Origin: Cercophora sp. LCS_1
Lineage: Eukaryota; Ascomycota; Sordariomycetes; Sordariales; Lasiosphaeriaceae
Assembly (NCBI GenBank): GCA_036250225.1
Contig: JAPZLL010000023.1
Coordinates: 372,001-436,000, forward strand
Direction of reading: 5' to 3'
DNA length: 64,000 bases
Notes under the pieces: model-generated
What the model was told of the DNA's origin: nothing
Database searches by the model: none
Seen by the model: the letters and a program-made list of their open reading frames with translations, nothing else
In this document: in pieces, positions 12,988 through 23,710 of the stretch
Numbering within the stretch: position 1 is the stretch's first letter
Layout of the letters: each line of letters starts with the position of its first letter
Translations under genes and position numbers: made by a program

Positions 12988-14054
12988 AACAACCACTGGT
13001 CGATACGTCGGAGGCCAACGTTGAAGTGACGATGGCACGTCCATGGTATGACGACGTCTAGTGAGACCGCCCGCGGACAGGTTTCTTCTTGAGATACCGA
13101 AATATCTATGAGATGCAGGACTTCTTGTACAAACTGACCGGTGTCGTTGGAGTAATACCGATACGGGAGCATGGTTAGCGCCGGTAACCATGCGGCAGAC
13201 GGCTCTACCCCCGGATACCGTTAGCAATTCCTTCCTTTCGTGTTTTTGCGTGCTTTGGGCAGGATTCTCTGTGGGGTGCTTGGAGGCGGCGGGGGCATAG
13301 AGGATACAAAGTACCTGGAAGGAGGGGTAACTTGAGTTTCATGTCTCTGCGAATTTACTTGACACTGCGCTCGTTTTTGGCCAAGCTCGGAGGTGTGATC
13401 GAGAGGGGTGAAACAGAGGTGAAGGTCATCCAGGGAGGACACACGGGGAGGGTTCCGGGGAAGGTTTGGACGACATGGCCACAGTTCCTGGAAAAGAGGA
13501 ACAGGGAAGATGATGACAATCGATGGCGGGACAAAGTTGAGGGGTTGTTCTTTGTACGTGGTCTGGTTGACAGATTGAATGAGTATCCTAATGACTTCAT
13601 ACTCGGCTTCCATAACAAAGTGAAGGATGCTTTTCCTGATTCATGGACGCAAACGAGTCGAGTGTGGTCAAACAGAGTCTTGAGCGGACTGAAGCTGGGC
13701 GGGCCACATGCGGTTTGCTCGAGTTTTCTTCCACCTTGGTATTATGCATGACGAAAATGTTGAATCGCCCAAAATAACCCATGGTTGCGTTGTTATTGTC
13801 AATTGGTATCCTTTTCTCTTCAAGCCAGTGTGAACATCGCTCAGCACGTTGATCATTTTTCGTCCGCGACTTCCATGGGTGGGGACCCGCATCACCTCAC
13901 AAACGCAACCAAACTCCCTTACCTAACTACCTTACCTAACAACAGCACTACGCTTGCGTTTCCTCGATCGATTCTTGACATGACGCGAGGGAATAATATG
14001 GCACAAGATCATAAATTCGTAAATTTTCAATGACGCCCTTATCACATTTCGCCC
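12988..14054. other. Intergenic, nothing supported
   Basis: Holds the Pal1 3' UTR and the promoter of the next gene. Overlapping ORFs on both strands (13332-13751 plus, 13221-13613 minus) have no recognisable family. Confidence 0.55.
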
Positions 14055-14103
14055 ATGGAGCCCAAGCCCAAGCCCAAGCCCAAGCCCGAGCCCGAGCCCG
14101 ATA
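14055..14103 (+). repeat. CCCAAG/CCCGAG hexamer microsatellite in coding sequence
   Basis: Four copies of a 6-nt unit CCCAAG, then three of the C-C-C-G-A-G variant, encode an alternating Pro-Lys then Pro-Glu tract directly after the start codon. Its length is likely to vary between isolates. Confidence 0.85.
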
Positions 14104-15732
14104 AGCGCGTTTCGACGGGGTTGGCTGGACTCGTTCTTAGTCCGCTCCCGGCGTCGACGCTACTTGACCGGGAATTGGCAAGGAAGAGACGGCTTAAAGA
14201 AAGAGGGAATGTCTTGACTAGGTGTAAGGATCTTGATGAGTATGTGCTGCTGGGTGGGTTGGAGAGGGGATGTGTGGTGGGGGTTAGTGCTGAGGAGGAG
14301 GATACGGGGCTTTTGGTGAGTTTGTTCATCTCACTTGTTTGTTGTGGATTTGTGTGTGGTGCGCAGAAGATTCGTGTGACAGAGAGGATGCTGCGAGGGG
14401 ACTGGGTTTTGTGAAGAATTGGCTGACGGGTTGGGTTGCTAGATTGGGATGCAGACTGTTGCGAGTCTGTTGGCCAAGGTGGATAATGGGTCGAGTCCCA
14501 AGGTGTTGATTGTTACGACGTTGCCTACGAGCGTTTTGTTGCAGAGGTTGCGGGAGGTGCTTGTTAGCCAGATTGTGGAGAGGGAGGGTGGACTGAGGAA
14601 TGTGCAGGGTGAGGTGCGGAGGTGTTTTGAGAGGATTGAGATTGCGAGAGTTTTTGATTTTGAGGGGCTGTGGGAGGTTTTGAGGGAGCTTGATGCTGCG
14701 GTTGGTGAGGATGTCGAGGGAGGCGATGAAGCGGACGGGGAGGGACAGGAAACGGCGATGTCGCCGGTTGAAGTTGAGGAGCCAGAGCTGCCAACTCTCC
14801 CGAGTCTCAGGCCAGAAGGCGGGAATGTGAAGAGTGAAACGGTGGCTTCTGCGGCGCCGAGTTCATCACCCTCCAGCTCACTGCCACCGACACCGAGCCC
14901 ACCGCCACCGAGCTCATCACCTCTTAGCCCACCGCCGCTCAGCCCACCGCTGGAGCCCGACTCACCATCCGAGCAAGACGTGGAAGAACCCGAAGAGCTG
15001 CAACTCGAAGCAATCGCCGAACCCGAGAGACTTCTAACTCCTGAGCCGCGCCTACGGCCAGAAAAAGATGAAGGGCCAGCGCAAGTGGCTCCAGATGCGG
15101 AGGAGCAAAAGCAAAAACCGCCACTAGATGAGCCTCCTCCATCGCAATCACCGGATCTAATTCTGGTAACACATGTCTCGACGCTTCTCAACACACTGTT
15201 TACAGGGCGCGACATGTCCACCGCTAAAGAGAGAGTAAGGCAAATGTCTTCGCAGCTTCATCAACTGAGTCACTCTTCTGTCCACGGAAACCCCCTGTTT
15301 ATGCTGCTCAACTCGACGACGGTACCCTACCAGGCTGAAAATACCACCGGAGGGAACATTAGCACTAGGCCGCCCCCACCAGATCCTGTTGAACAGTATG
15401 GGGGCCGTCCGAACCCGACACTTTGGTCGATGTTTTCCACCGGCTCCGCGAGAGGTGGTGGGTGCGGCGAAGCACAACCCCAAAAGCCAGCCTACGGGGA
15501 GTTCTTCACTCAATTGCTGGACTTACACCTATTGGCCACTCATGTTCCGAACTCAAAGGTAGCGGGCAGGGAAAAGGGGTGTGTGTGGGTTGTAGAGGTG
15601 TTGCTGGATGAGTTGGGCGTCTATGAGTTTGGGGAAGATGACGTTGTGACAAGGAGATGCCGGGAACAGAGATGGACTGCCGTTGAGGTTGAACACGGGA
15701 GTGGGAAGAAGCTTGTTGACGCCTATAGATGA
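14055..15732 (+). CDS. RecA/Rad51-like fold protein, degenerate P-loop
   Basis: Probably a divergent Rad51-paralog-like protein with a role in recombination or repair (inference from fold signature only). Exons 14055-14315 and 14443-15732; 516 aa; intron of 127 nt with donor GTGAGT and a GCTGAC branch-like site. The region LGGLERGCVVGVSAEEEDTG continues across the intron into LLIGMQTVASLLAK. This mirrors the GGLxxGxVxEIxGxxGxGKT-LLxxQ pattern of Rad51 paralogs, but the Walker A GKT is missing. A hydrophobic strand LILVTHV near residue 332 could be the Walker B equivalent. Residues about 180-320 are a Pro/Glu/Ser-rich insert. The N-terminus is a KPKPKPKPEPEP repeat made by a hexamer microsatellite. 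It is convergent with the fasciclin gene, with only 117 bp between stop codons. It could instead be another P-loop-derived protein. Confidence 0.62.
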
Positions 15733-15849
15733 CATGTGAAGGACAAATTAAGGTGAGTTTTTATTTCGGAACTACGATCAACGCCTAGCGATTGTGTTCG
15801 TGTTTCTGGGCTACTCCCACGCCTGTGCCCATCTCCATGCTGACCCCGT

Positions 15850-17229
15850 TCAAAGGTCATTCACCGCCAGTCTCGACAGCGCCGACTCTTGAACATACCC
15901 CTCCAATCTCTCCACCAACTCTTCAACACTCCACTCCCTGTCGTCATCGTCCGACTCCTCCTCGCCATGATGATGCCCCGGTCTTCGAGGAGGAAACAAA
16001 ACACTATTCACGACCTGAAGAACGCCATCCTCCCCAATCACATCCTGCAACGCAACATGCGTATACCCGTTCGCCACAATATCAATAAACCCCTTCCACC
16101 GCTTCACATCCACACTAATCGGCTTATCATCCAACAAGCTCGGCAAATCAACATGCCAATAACCGCTACCACCTGGCTTGGTAGCATCCTCATCATCGTC
16201 ATCACCACCACTCTTGTAATACGCATCCGAGTACAATGTCTCATTCGCCACAAGGCTGTACTTGAGTAACGCCTTGAGGTACTTTTTTCCCCTCTCCGAG
16301 AACAAAAACGCATTCGCCCTCGGTCCCAGTCTCGTAAACGCCCGGTTGGTCGGCACAAACGCCGTTCCACCGAGCCATTTGAGCTCGGATATCTCCTCGC
16401 CCAGACCCGTCGTGGTGAGACCAAGCGAGAAGGTGCTAAAGGTATTAGGCAGCAGCTGGATGATCTTGCTCGTCGACGGCGGGGGCACGAGGATGTGGTC
16501 CACCGCGTGGATGAGGCCGTTCTTGGCGATGATATCCTTGGCGATGACTCTTGTGAAGAGGTTGATGCGCAGACCGGACAAGACGCCGGCTGAGATGCGG
16601 AGACGCTGGGGGTAACCACCTAGATCGTCGAGTTTGAGCTCGGTGGGCGTCGTGTGCGAGAAGAAGAGGCGGCGGGAGGACCAGAGGCCGGGTGCGATCG
16701 AGTAGGCGAGGACGGCGCGGATGAACTCGGCGGGCGGCTTTTCGTGGTCGGGCGGGATGCGCTCAAAGGCTTTGTCGGTGGGCACGAAGAGGGTGCGGTT
16801 TGTTTTGGTTGATTGGAGGAGGCCTTTAATGTCCGAGTGCTCGTCGACTAGGGCGGCGAAGCGGGTTGTGTACTTGCTTTCTTTGAGCTGGTCGTAGATG
16901 GTTTTGGAGGCGTCGCCGTGGTGATGATGGCCGTCGTGGCCGTGGCCGGGGTGGCGGGGTTTGTCGTGGTCGTGGTCATGGTCGTGATCATGATGGTCAT
17001 CGTCATCGAAAAGGACGTGGGAGATGGCGTCTCCGGCGTTCTCGAGGCTGTTGGCTAGGGCGTGGAACCTCTCGTCGTTGGTGACGGAGTCCCACCATCC
17101 AGGGGCTGAAGACTCAACCTCATGATGCGGTTCATCGACTGAGAGGATGGCCTGATCGAGAGACGCTGATTTGGGAGTCAGAACCACAGCGGCGAGGGCC
17201 GCGGAAACGAAAAGGAGAAGCTGCTTCAT
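15850..17229 (-). CDS. Secreted fasciclin (FAS1) domain protein
   Basis: Single exon, 459 aa from the ATG at 17229. Residues 1-16 are a hydrophobic signal peptide (MKQLLLFVSAALAAVV). Residues 75-105 are a His/Asp tract (DHDHDHDHD and then HHHH) that could bind divalent metals. Two FAS1 domains follow. The first, about 110-250, has the H1-type strand LFVPTDKAFERIP and an H2-type ILVPP end. The second, about 255-435, has FVPTNRAFTRLGP and ends near VVNSVLFPPRR. FAS1 domains mediate cell-cell or matrix adhesion; fungal two-domain members are secreted or vacuolar. I see no GPI signal at the C-terminus, which is acidic and then ends LSRLAVNDL. It is convergent with the Rad51-like gene. Confidence 0.92.
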   Translation of the reverse strand: MKQLLLFVSAALAAVVLTPKSASLDQAILSVDEPHHEVESSAPGWWDSVTNDERFHALANSLENAGDAISHVLFDDDDHHDHDHDHDHDKPRHPGHGHDGHHHHGDASKTIYDQLKESKYTTRFAALVDEHSDIKGLLQSTKTNRTLFVPTDKAFERIPPDHEKPPAEFIRAVLAYSIAPGLWSSRRLFFSHTTPTELKLDDLGGYPQRLRISAGVLSGLRINLFTRVIAKDIIAKNGLIHAVDHILVPPPSTSKIIQLLPNTFSTFSLGLTTTGLGEEISELKWLGGTAFVPTNRAFTRLGPRANAFLFSERGKKYLKALLKYSLVANETLYSDAYYKSGGDDDDEDATKPGGSGYWHVDLPSLLDDKPISVDVKRWKGFIDIVANGYTHVALQDVIGEDGVLQVVNSVLFPPRRPGHHHGEEESDDDDREWSVEELVERLEGYVQESALSRLAVNDL

Positions 17230-19597
17230 CACGGGCAGATTTCTTGATCACAATGTTGGAGATGGGAACGTATCAAATTGATGGTCTGTTGCCCCTGAGA
17301 AACTTATAAGGGATGGAACACAAAAGGCAAACAACGATGATGATGGCTACATTCTCTGCCTGCTGCCCTAATCCGAAACGTGGATTGCGAGACTTGACGG
17401 GAGGTCGGACATCAGAACCAACCCGCCTTGCGTCATCTACGGTTGGTGGGCAGCTTGCTGATTGGCCGCTTGTCAATCGAGTATGTCAGAAACCGGCCGA
17501 TGCAAAGCTTTGTTTCGGCGTCCACAGTTGTTCCATGAGCGAAGATGGCTTGCGTCAGCAAGCGGTGGCAATCCATTGCGACGATTGCGTGTGGGATAAG
17601 GGAATTACGCTTCAAGGTGGGGGCCATTGGGTGTTGTCGATATCATGTTTGAATGGTTGAGGTGGAGCTTACAAGCTCTCAAACTCGACAGCTCACAAAG
17701 CTCGAGAGATGGATTGTCCGCTGCTGTCGTTATTGGAGTTCCCCGGATTGGGGCGGAAGAAACCAAGCTTTTTGGTGGCTGTGGCTATGGTGAGGCCGTT
17801 TCTGATGCCCTGCCAGCATCGGCGTTTTTCCTAGAGTATGTGACGGAAGGGAGGAGGCGCTGGGATACCTCGGCTCTCGGCGTCCCGTCCAAAATAATCG
17901 AGACTGAGAGGGAAGAGCCGTCCCTTATTTTGAGCAGACCTGTTGTCTAGAAACGAAAATCCCGGTCAATCGTGCAGTGTAATGATTGGTTCACAAGTAG
18001 TCAACCCGAATCCCTCCACAGGTCTAGAGAAAAATCCCAAGGAAAGCTCCTTGCTCTGTTGGAACTGGGGGTTATTCTGTCCACCGAGAAGACCGTTCAA
18101 TGCAGAGTGCGGGGGATGGGCCGTCCCCGCAAAAAGGGCTGAACAATTGGATCGGCAGGCCTCCACATCAACCGGGTCGAGCCGGCCGGTTCCGTCCAGC
18201 CTTGATTGACGACATGATTGACGACATGAAACTTGGAGGCCGTTGGGCTAGAGGGAAGGTGCGTTGGTCAGAATTGCTTCGCTGCCACCCGTCATCCTCA
18301 ACAAACGGCACGTCTCAACAGACGGTGTCGAATTGGGCCGTTGCCGTTCATTCTGGGCAATTTCCATCTTCTCCATCGAGAGAAACAACCGTTTCCCTTA
18401 GCGTGGAAGCCAAGACCTGCAGCGAATTGCAGCCCACCCCACGGCCCACAATGGCATCCTCACTGTGGAAGCTTTATTTCCAACCGAATCTGATATCAAG
18501 AATCTGCCGTAGAGTATGCCTTTGCATTGCCTCCTACCTCCGTAAATGATGGTGATGCATGAGATAGCAGTGACCCCTGAGCTGCTGAAATGTGCAGTGA
18601 GGACAGCGGGCAGAGATATTCCTGTGGGGGCCGTTATGTGTGCGTTGAGGCGATGACGGCTTCTTTGGGACATAATTCTCGGGTTTGATCCGTTCGCATC
18701 GCTGTCCGGTATCGCGGCTGTTATCTTTCCCATGGTTGAATCGTCAGGAACCGAGGCCAAGGGGAAACACTGCTCGGTTACCTAACCCGTGACATCATAT
18801 CACTGCATTCAAGGGTGAAGCTATCGTGGGGAGGTTGAACGCACAGGTGGGCAAGCACAGCCACTGTGATGCCAATGTGGAGTGGAAAGAAGCGAAGCTC
18901 TGCTGTGCAGGTGAGGTTTCCAATCGTTGGTTGGACGGAGGCAACCAATCCCTTGCACTCCCGCGCCAGCTCCCTCCCCGCTCTGTGCCCCTCTCTGAGA
19001 GGCCGCTACAGCGCATGCTGGCACTGCAAGACCCTGTTTCTTGGGCATTCCGAAAAAAGCTAGGCCGCTTTCGCTTCTTCAACGCCTGTCGGTGAGGCTG
19101 AACAGCGCCAGCGGTGTCTGCCCCAGGCCGCTACCAAACCCAATCCCCGAGACCCTGGCGCGCATTTTCCTCGACCGCTCGCTCACTCACCTCACCAGCC
19201 ATCCTGCGCCGTTTTTCTTCTCACTCCCTCACTTCCTCACTGTCGACCAACATCAGCATTACCGCCATGTCGAGAAGCCCCCGCCAACCCGCATCAGTTT
19301 CATTTGTGTGCACCTTATAGCCCGATCGGCGGCCCCGGGTCTTCAATTCACAGCCGGCAGGAGTCCTCCGGGCAGCAGCGGTTTTAGCTCTGTCCATGGT
19401 TTTTGTCGGGCCCTCCGCGTGCTAAGTAGCAAGCGGCTGCACAGCCTCACCGTCCTGGGCGACCACAACCTGCATTCGTGGCTGCTGGGGCCTCACCACC
19501 GCGTCTGATCTCAACGACGTCTCATTCTCAATTGCACTGCACTGCGTTCTTCCCCGAACACCGTCCTTGACAGACGCGGTCGCTGGCGCAGGTCATC
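17230..19597. other. Divergent promoter region
   Basis: About 2.4 kb between the divergent fasciclin (minus) and zinc-finger (plus) genes. No supported gene. The part from about 19090 onward is pyrimidine-rich with many CTCAC repeats, as in fungal 5' UTRs, and probably belongs to the zinc-finger transcript. Confidence 0.5.
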
Positions 19598-21655
19598 ATG
19601 GCGACACCTTTGCTATCTGCGCGCTCCACGCTCGGCCCGCGGGGGCTTACCGGGGGCTCCATTGCTGGGGCTGTGGTCGGGTCGGTCGTCGGCGCCCTTC
19701 TCATCGCGTTATGCATCGTTCCCTTTGTCGTGCGTGCAAGACGCCGACGGGCCACCCAACATGGGGATGCCGTCATCCAAGCCGAGATGGGGCAGAGCCA
19801 GAGTCCCGGAGGCCGCTCATCCCCCCCGCAAACCGACGAGTCAAAAAGACCGTCGGGCGACCTCGTCCCGGCATACAGTCCCACCGGCCATCTCAACGGC
19901 CATCACCACCCGAACGGCATCAACGGTCACGACGCACATCACAAGACCGCCTCGGATAAAGGTGCCCACTCGCCCACTCACCTCCCTCCCGCCATCGACA
20001 CCCAGGCCCAAGGCATCTCATCACCTGCCTCGCCCCCTCTCTCACCCACGTCCAAGCCTGACCCCGGGGCCCCAGACCACAGCCAGGCATATCCTACACC
20101 CCCGCCTGAAGAACCTGCACCCCAGTCCAGGGCCTATCGCGGCAGGGACAGCACCCGCGAACTGAGCTTTACTGACTCATACGGCCCCCCAAGCCGTGAG
20201 CTCACCGGCGGCATCACTAGCTCAGGCATCACTGAGGAGCCCGAGACGTTTGAGCAGTCGCAGTCATCGTCCACATCAGCCCCTCACCGGCACTTCTCTC
20301 AAATATCTGGCTCCATCCGCAGCCTTATCCACAAGCGCTACTCGGAACATCGCCGTGACAGCAGACGCTCAACAACTGACGGAGCCCGGTCACCCTCCAT
20401 TGTCACCACCGACCCTCTTGCGCAGCCAGAGCTGATACAGCCCGCCTTTGAGGAGGCTGACATAAACGCCCGAGGAGAAGCCTGGTCATACTACAACGAC
20501 CCCGACTTGATCCCTCCCTCTCAGGGTTACATCCCCGTCACCTCTGCCCCTCTCACTGTTGTGCCTCCCTCGCATGCCCCGGTCCCAGCGCCCCTCAGCC
20601 CAGTCTCCTTGCCGGATCATCCTGTTGTCTTGGGAGAGGCAGCGCCCCGCCCCATGATAGCACAAGCCGTAGTGGAGGAGCCCGACATCATCTCACCCGA
20701 CAGCGATAAGACAGTCACCCCACTCCGAGCCTTTAGTCGACAGACTTCGACCCTTCGAGGACCCGGATCACTTTCACGCACCGACAGCCTCCCTCCGTTG
20801 CAACCTATTGTTGCTGATTTCGAAAACTATCCTGTTCCATTTGCCACTTCCACCTCACCGAGCGCCAGACCAATGGATCTGATGAGGCCAACCAACGAGG
20901 CCGAGAGTGCCTGGAGGGTCCACCAAGAGATCTTGAAGATCGAGAGTCCCTCTCCCGATCCAGAGCCCGCTCTTGAATACATGGACCCTCTCGAGCAACA
21001 CCAGCATTACCAGACCAAGTCCAACCCCAGTCCGGAATCTGACTACCAATCCCCACCAAACATCGCCTTGAACGACCAAGAGTTCGACTTCACGGCTATG
21101 ATTGTGGAGGATCCAGACCAAGAACAAGTACCCTATTATTTCACACCACCACCATCATCCGGCCCGTCTCAGCAAAACACACCCGATACTCGCGTGTCAG
21201 ACTATACGGCATCACCCTCGCCAAGGTCTGATATCATCCAAGCACCGAGTGTCCAGTCGGACTCATCACCAAGGCTATTTCCTTGTGACCAGTGCACTCG
21301 GGTGTTTGATCAAGTACACAAGCTCAAGTATGTTGCCTACTCCCCTGTAACTGGACCTGCCTTCTAACTCGCCTCTAGTCATCACAGACGTTACCATGAG
21401 CGTCCACACGAGTGCACCCATCCTGGCTGCACGATGAGATTTGGAACCAAGACGCATCTGGACCGTCACATCAACGACAAGCACAACAAGACCCGCAAGT
21501 TCCACTGCACAGTCCACGACTGCCCGTATTCACGGCAAGGCGGCAAATCGTTCCCAAGAAAGGACAACTGGAGAAGGCATATGATGAACAAGCATCGTAT
21601 CACCCCAGAGACAGACCCAATCGAGTACGGCGAGGATTCGATGATGATGACTTGA
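19598..21655 (+). CDS. C2H2 zinc-finger protein with N-terminal transmembrane anchor
   Basis: Exons 19598-21327 and 21379-21655; 668 aa. Residues about 20-45 form a Gly/Ala/Val/Leu-rich membrane helix (SIAGAVVGSVVGALLIAL) followed by RARRRR, a stop-transfer signal that would leave the rest in the cytosol. This resembles the single-pass anchors of fungal surface sensors. Residues about 60-555 are low-complexity, Pro/Ser-rich and probably disordered. The last ~110 residues carry three C2H2 fingers. The first (CDQC...HHRRYH) is split by the 51-nt intron (codon AA|T). The second is ECTHPGC...HLDRHINDKH. The third has a longer loop, HCTVHDCPYS...RRHMMNKH. The reading frame is continuous from anchor to finger 1, so this is one gene. 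Function unknown; a membrane-tethered transcription factor is the inference. An upstream exon encoding an ectodomain cannot be excluded, because an acceptor-like CAG lies 25 nt before the ATG. Confidence 0.85.
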
Positions 21656-22399
21656 ACGACATTACCGAGCGAGTTTGTAATTGTACGATAATATGGGAGC
21701 TGACCAATGCTTGCCATGATCATCTCGGCCGTCATTGATGACACAGGTCATCGTCGATTGTCCCTTCTGAGGGTTCGAGCGTCCCATCTCAGGCATAGAG
21801 ATGGTCTGAGATGATATCGCCGGGTCGATGATACCCATTTGTCAACCCGAGACCTATTATTCGGTTCGAGTTGGTGGAACAGTAGGAAGCCATCCATGGT
21901 CCTGCCGGCTCCTGGACGAGGCGGTTTTGAGCGGACGTTTGTGCGCCGGAAATGGCGAGGATTTCCTATATATATCAAGATCAAGGGATATTTGGATGGG
22001 AGACTCGATTCACATTGAGCAAAATCAGCCGGAACGTCACTGGAATTCAGGGCTCGGCGTATTCTGGGCGTGTATATTGTTTATTCTATTGGGCGGAGCC
22101 TTTGGATTGATGGGCCTGGCAGGCCTTTTTCCCACAGAGCGATGACCTGTGGTTGCATTGGGTTGAGCAAGCGGAATGGTCTAAAATTGTTTCCATCTTG
22201 CAGATGATCGTTTTCCCCTTCAGACATGTGATCCCACACGCGATGCTCTGCTCTCATATTAGCGCCCGAATGTAGGCGGCGGCGGAGTTTGACGCAGATG
22301 GTTGCGCTCATGTTCTTGGTGTTGAGATGCCGTACGGTCATCTCGAGGGCTGCCCTTTAGTCCTTTTTTCACATCACAAACAATACCCACCAAATCCCA
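21656..22399. other. Convergent 3' intergenic region
   Basis: About 740 bp between the convergent zinc-finger and RRP40 genes. Only short unsupported ORFs; presumably the 3' UTRs of both genes. Confidence 0.6.
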
Positions 22400-23206
22400 T
22401 CACCTCATCTCCCGAATCAACCTCTTGACCAAAGCCTTTTGCTGCTCCGCATTCAAATCCTTCTCATCCGTCTCCCGTATCGCCCTCCCTGTAGCAATAA
22501 TGGTCTTGGTATTATCACCCCCGATCCATACCTTGCCGTTCCTCCCCACCGCGATTTCGAATCCCAACCCTTCGTCACCGAGAAGATCCAGCACCGCGAT
22601 CCCGCCGTCCCGTCGGTTCTGCGCCATTAATAGTCGTCGTGCCATCCCTAGCGACACGTCAAAGATCATGCCACCTACCAGCGGACCCAGACCCTCGGCT
22701 TTGCCGGTGCTGGAGGAGACGCATTCGAGCTCCGGGTCCATGTGCTTGTTGGCCAGCGTCACGCGCGCGTAGACGAGCGCGCCGGGGGCTAGTTGGGGCC
22801 GCGTCTTTTTGGTTGCGCCTTCAAAGGCCAAGTGTGGCAGGGATGCGTTGGGGGTGTACGGATTTAGGGAGACGTAGTAGAAGTCGCCGGTTGAGCGTTG
22901 GACTTGGCCGATTACGAGGTCCGAGACGAAGGGGATGTACTGTTGGTTTGATTGTTAGTCAAGAGCCGGATGGGGGAGAGGAGGGAGAAGTACTCGGCCT
23001 GAGGAGGATTCGACCCAGAGGGAGGTCTTGCGGTGGTCGGGGATCAGTTGACCGGCGACGGTGGGGATGATTTCGGAGGGTGGGACATGGCGGACGCCGG
23101 GGCCGAGACGGAGGTGGTGTTTTGGGTGGGTTGGGATGAGGGAGGCGTCGATTTTGTCGCCTGGGAGGACGATTGTTCGGTCTGCGGAGGTTGTTGTTGT
23201 TGACAT
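22400..23206 (-). CDS. RRP40: Exosome complex cap subunit Rrp40
   Basis: RNA-binding cap protein of the nuclear and cytoplasmic RNA exosome, which processes 5.8S rRNA, snoRNAs and mRNA. Exons (minus) 23206-22994 and 22939-22400; 250 aa, close to yeast and human size. The N-terminal domain contains VLPGD and LGPGVRH. The S1-like domain begins YIPFVSDLVIGQV, and the KH-type C-terminal part contains GRNGKVWIGG. The block FYYVSLNPYTPNASLPHLAF and the GATKKTRPQLAPGALVYARV segment are typical of Rrp40. The 54-nt intron (donor GTACTT, acceptor CAACAG) falls between SGR and YIPF. It is divergent from SSZ1 with 504 bp between start codons, so the two may share a promoter. Confidence 0.95.
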
Positions 23207-23710
23207 GGTGGCTGCGGTTGTGGTGGTTTTGGGACAACTTTTTGGCGATTGGATTTGCGATATCTGCGATGCGCTTGAGCTTCGCGCTGGGGTTCGATTG
23301 CAGCCTTGGTGGGGTATCAAAGTACCGGGCGGTTTTTTGTGCAAGGGGTGACAAGCTTGAGAGCGCGTTTGTCAAGGTTAATCATCGTGTTGTGAATTTT
23401 CTTGAGACTAAAATGTCATCGGGGATCGACTTGGTGAGCTGTTTATATCGGGGACATGTAGAATGTCGTTGTGAGAACGTTGAAGAGGCTCAACGGGGTA
23501 CCTTTGTCGTGTGGGGACTGTGGGCAGAGATCTTTGGACGAGATCCAATCCATGGCGTTGCCCAATTTTTTTGCCATGAATTTTTTGGTCTCCCCCCACC
23601 ACGCCGCCTTGAACATTTTCAACCCGACTGCCGCAGCAATTGCCAGCGCAGCCACCTCGACCTCACTATCCTTCCCTCGCTGAACCGATTTTTAAATACC
23701 CTTCGCCGCA
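23207..23710. promoter_or_regulatory. Shared divergent promoter, RRP40/SSZ1
   Basis: 504 bp separate the start codons of two divergent growth-linked genes. I cannot point to a specific factor site. The arrangement itself suggests coordinated transcription (inference). Confidence 0.45.

Noticed and set aside
13332..13751. 139-codon plus-strand ORF
   Set aside because: No motif, overlaps a 130-codon minus ORF; neither can be preferred.
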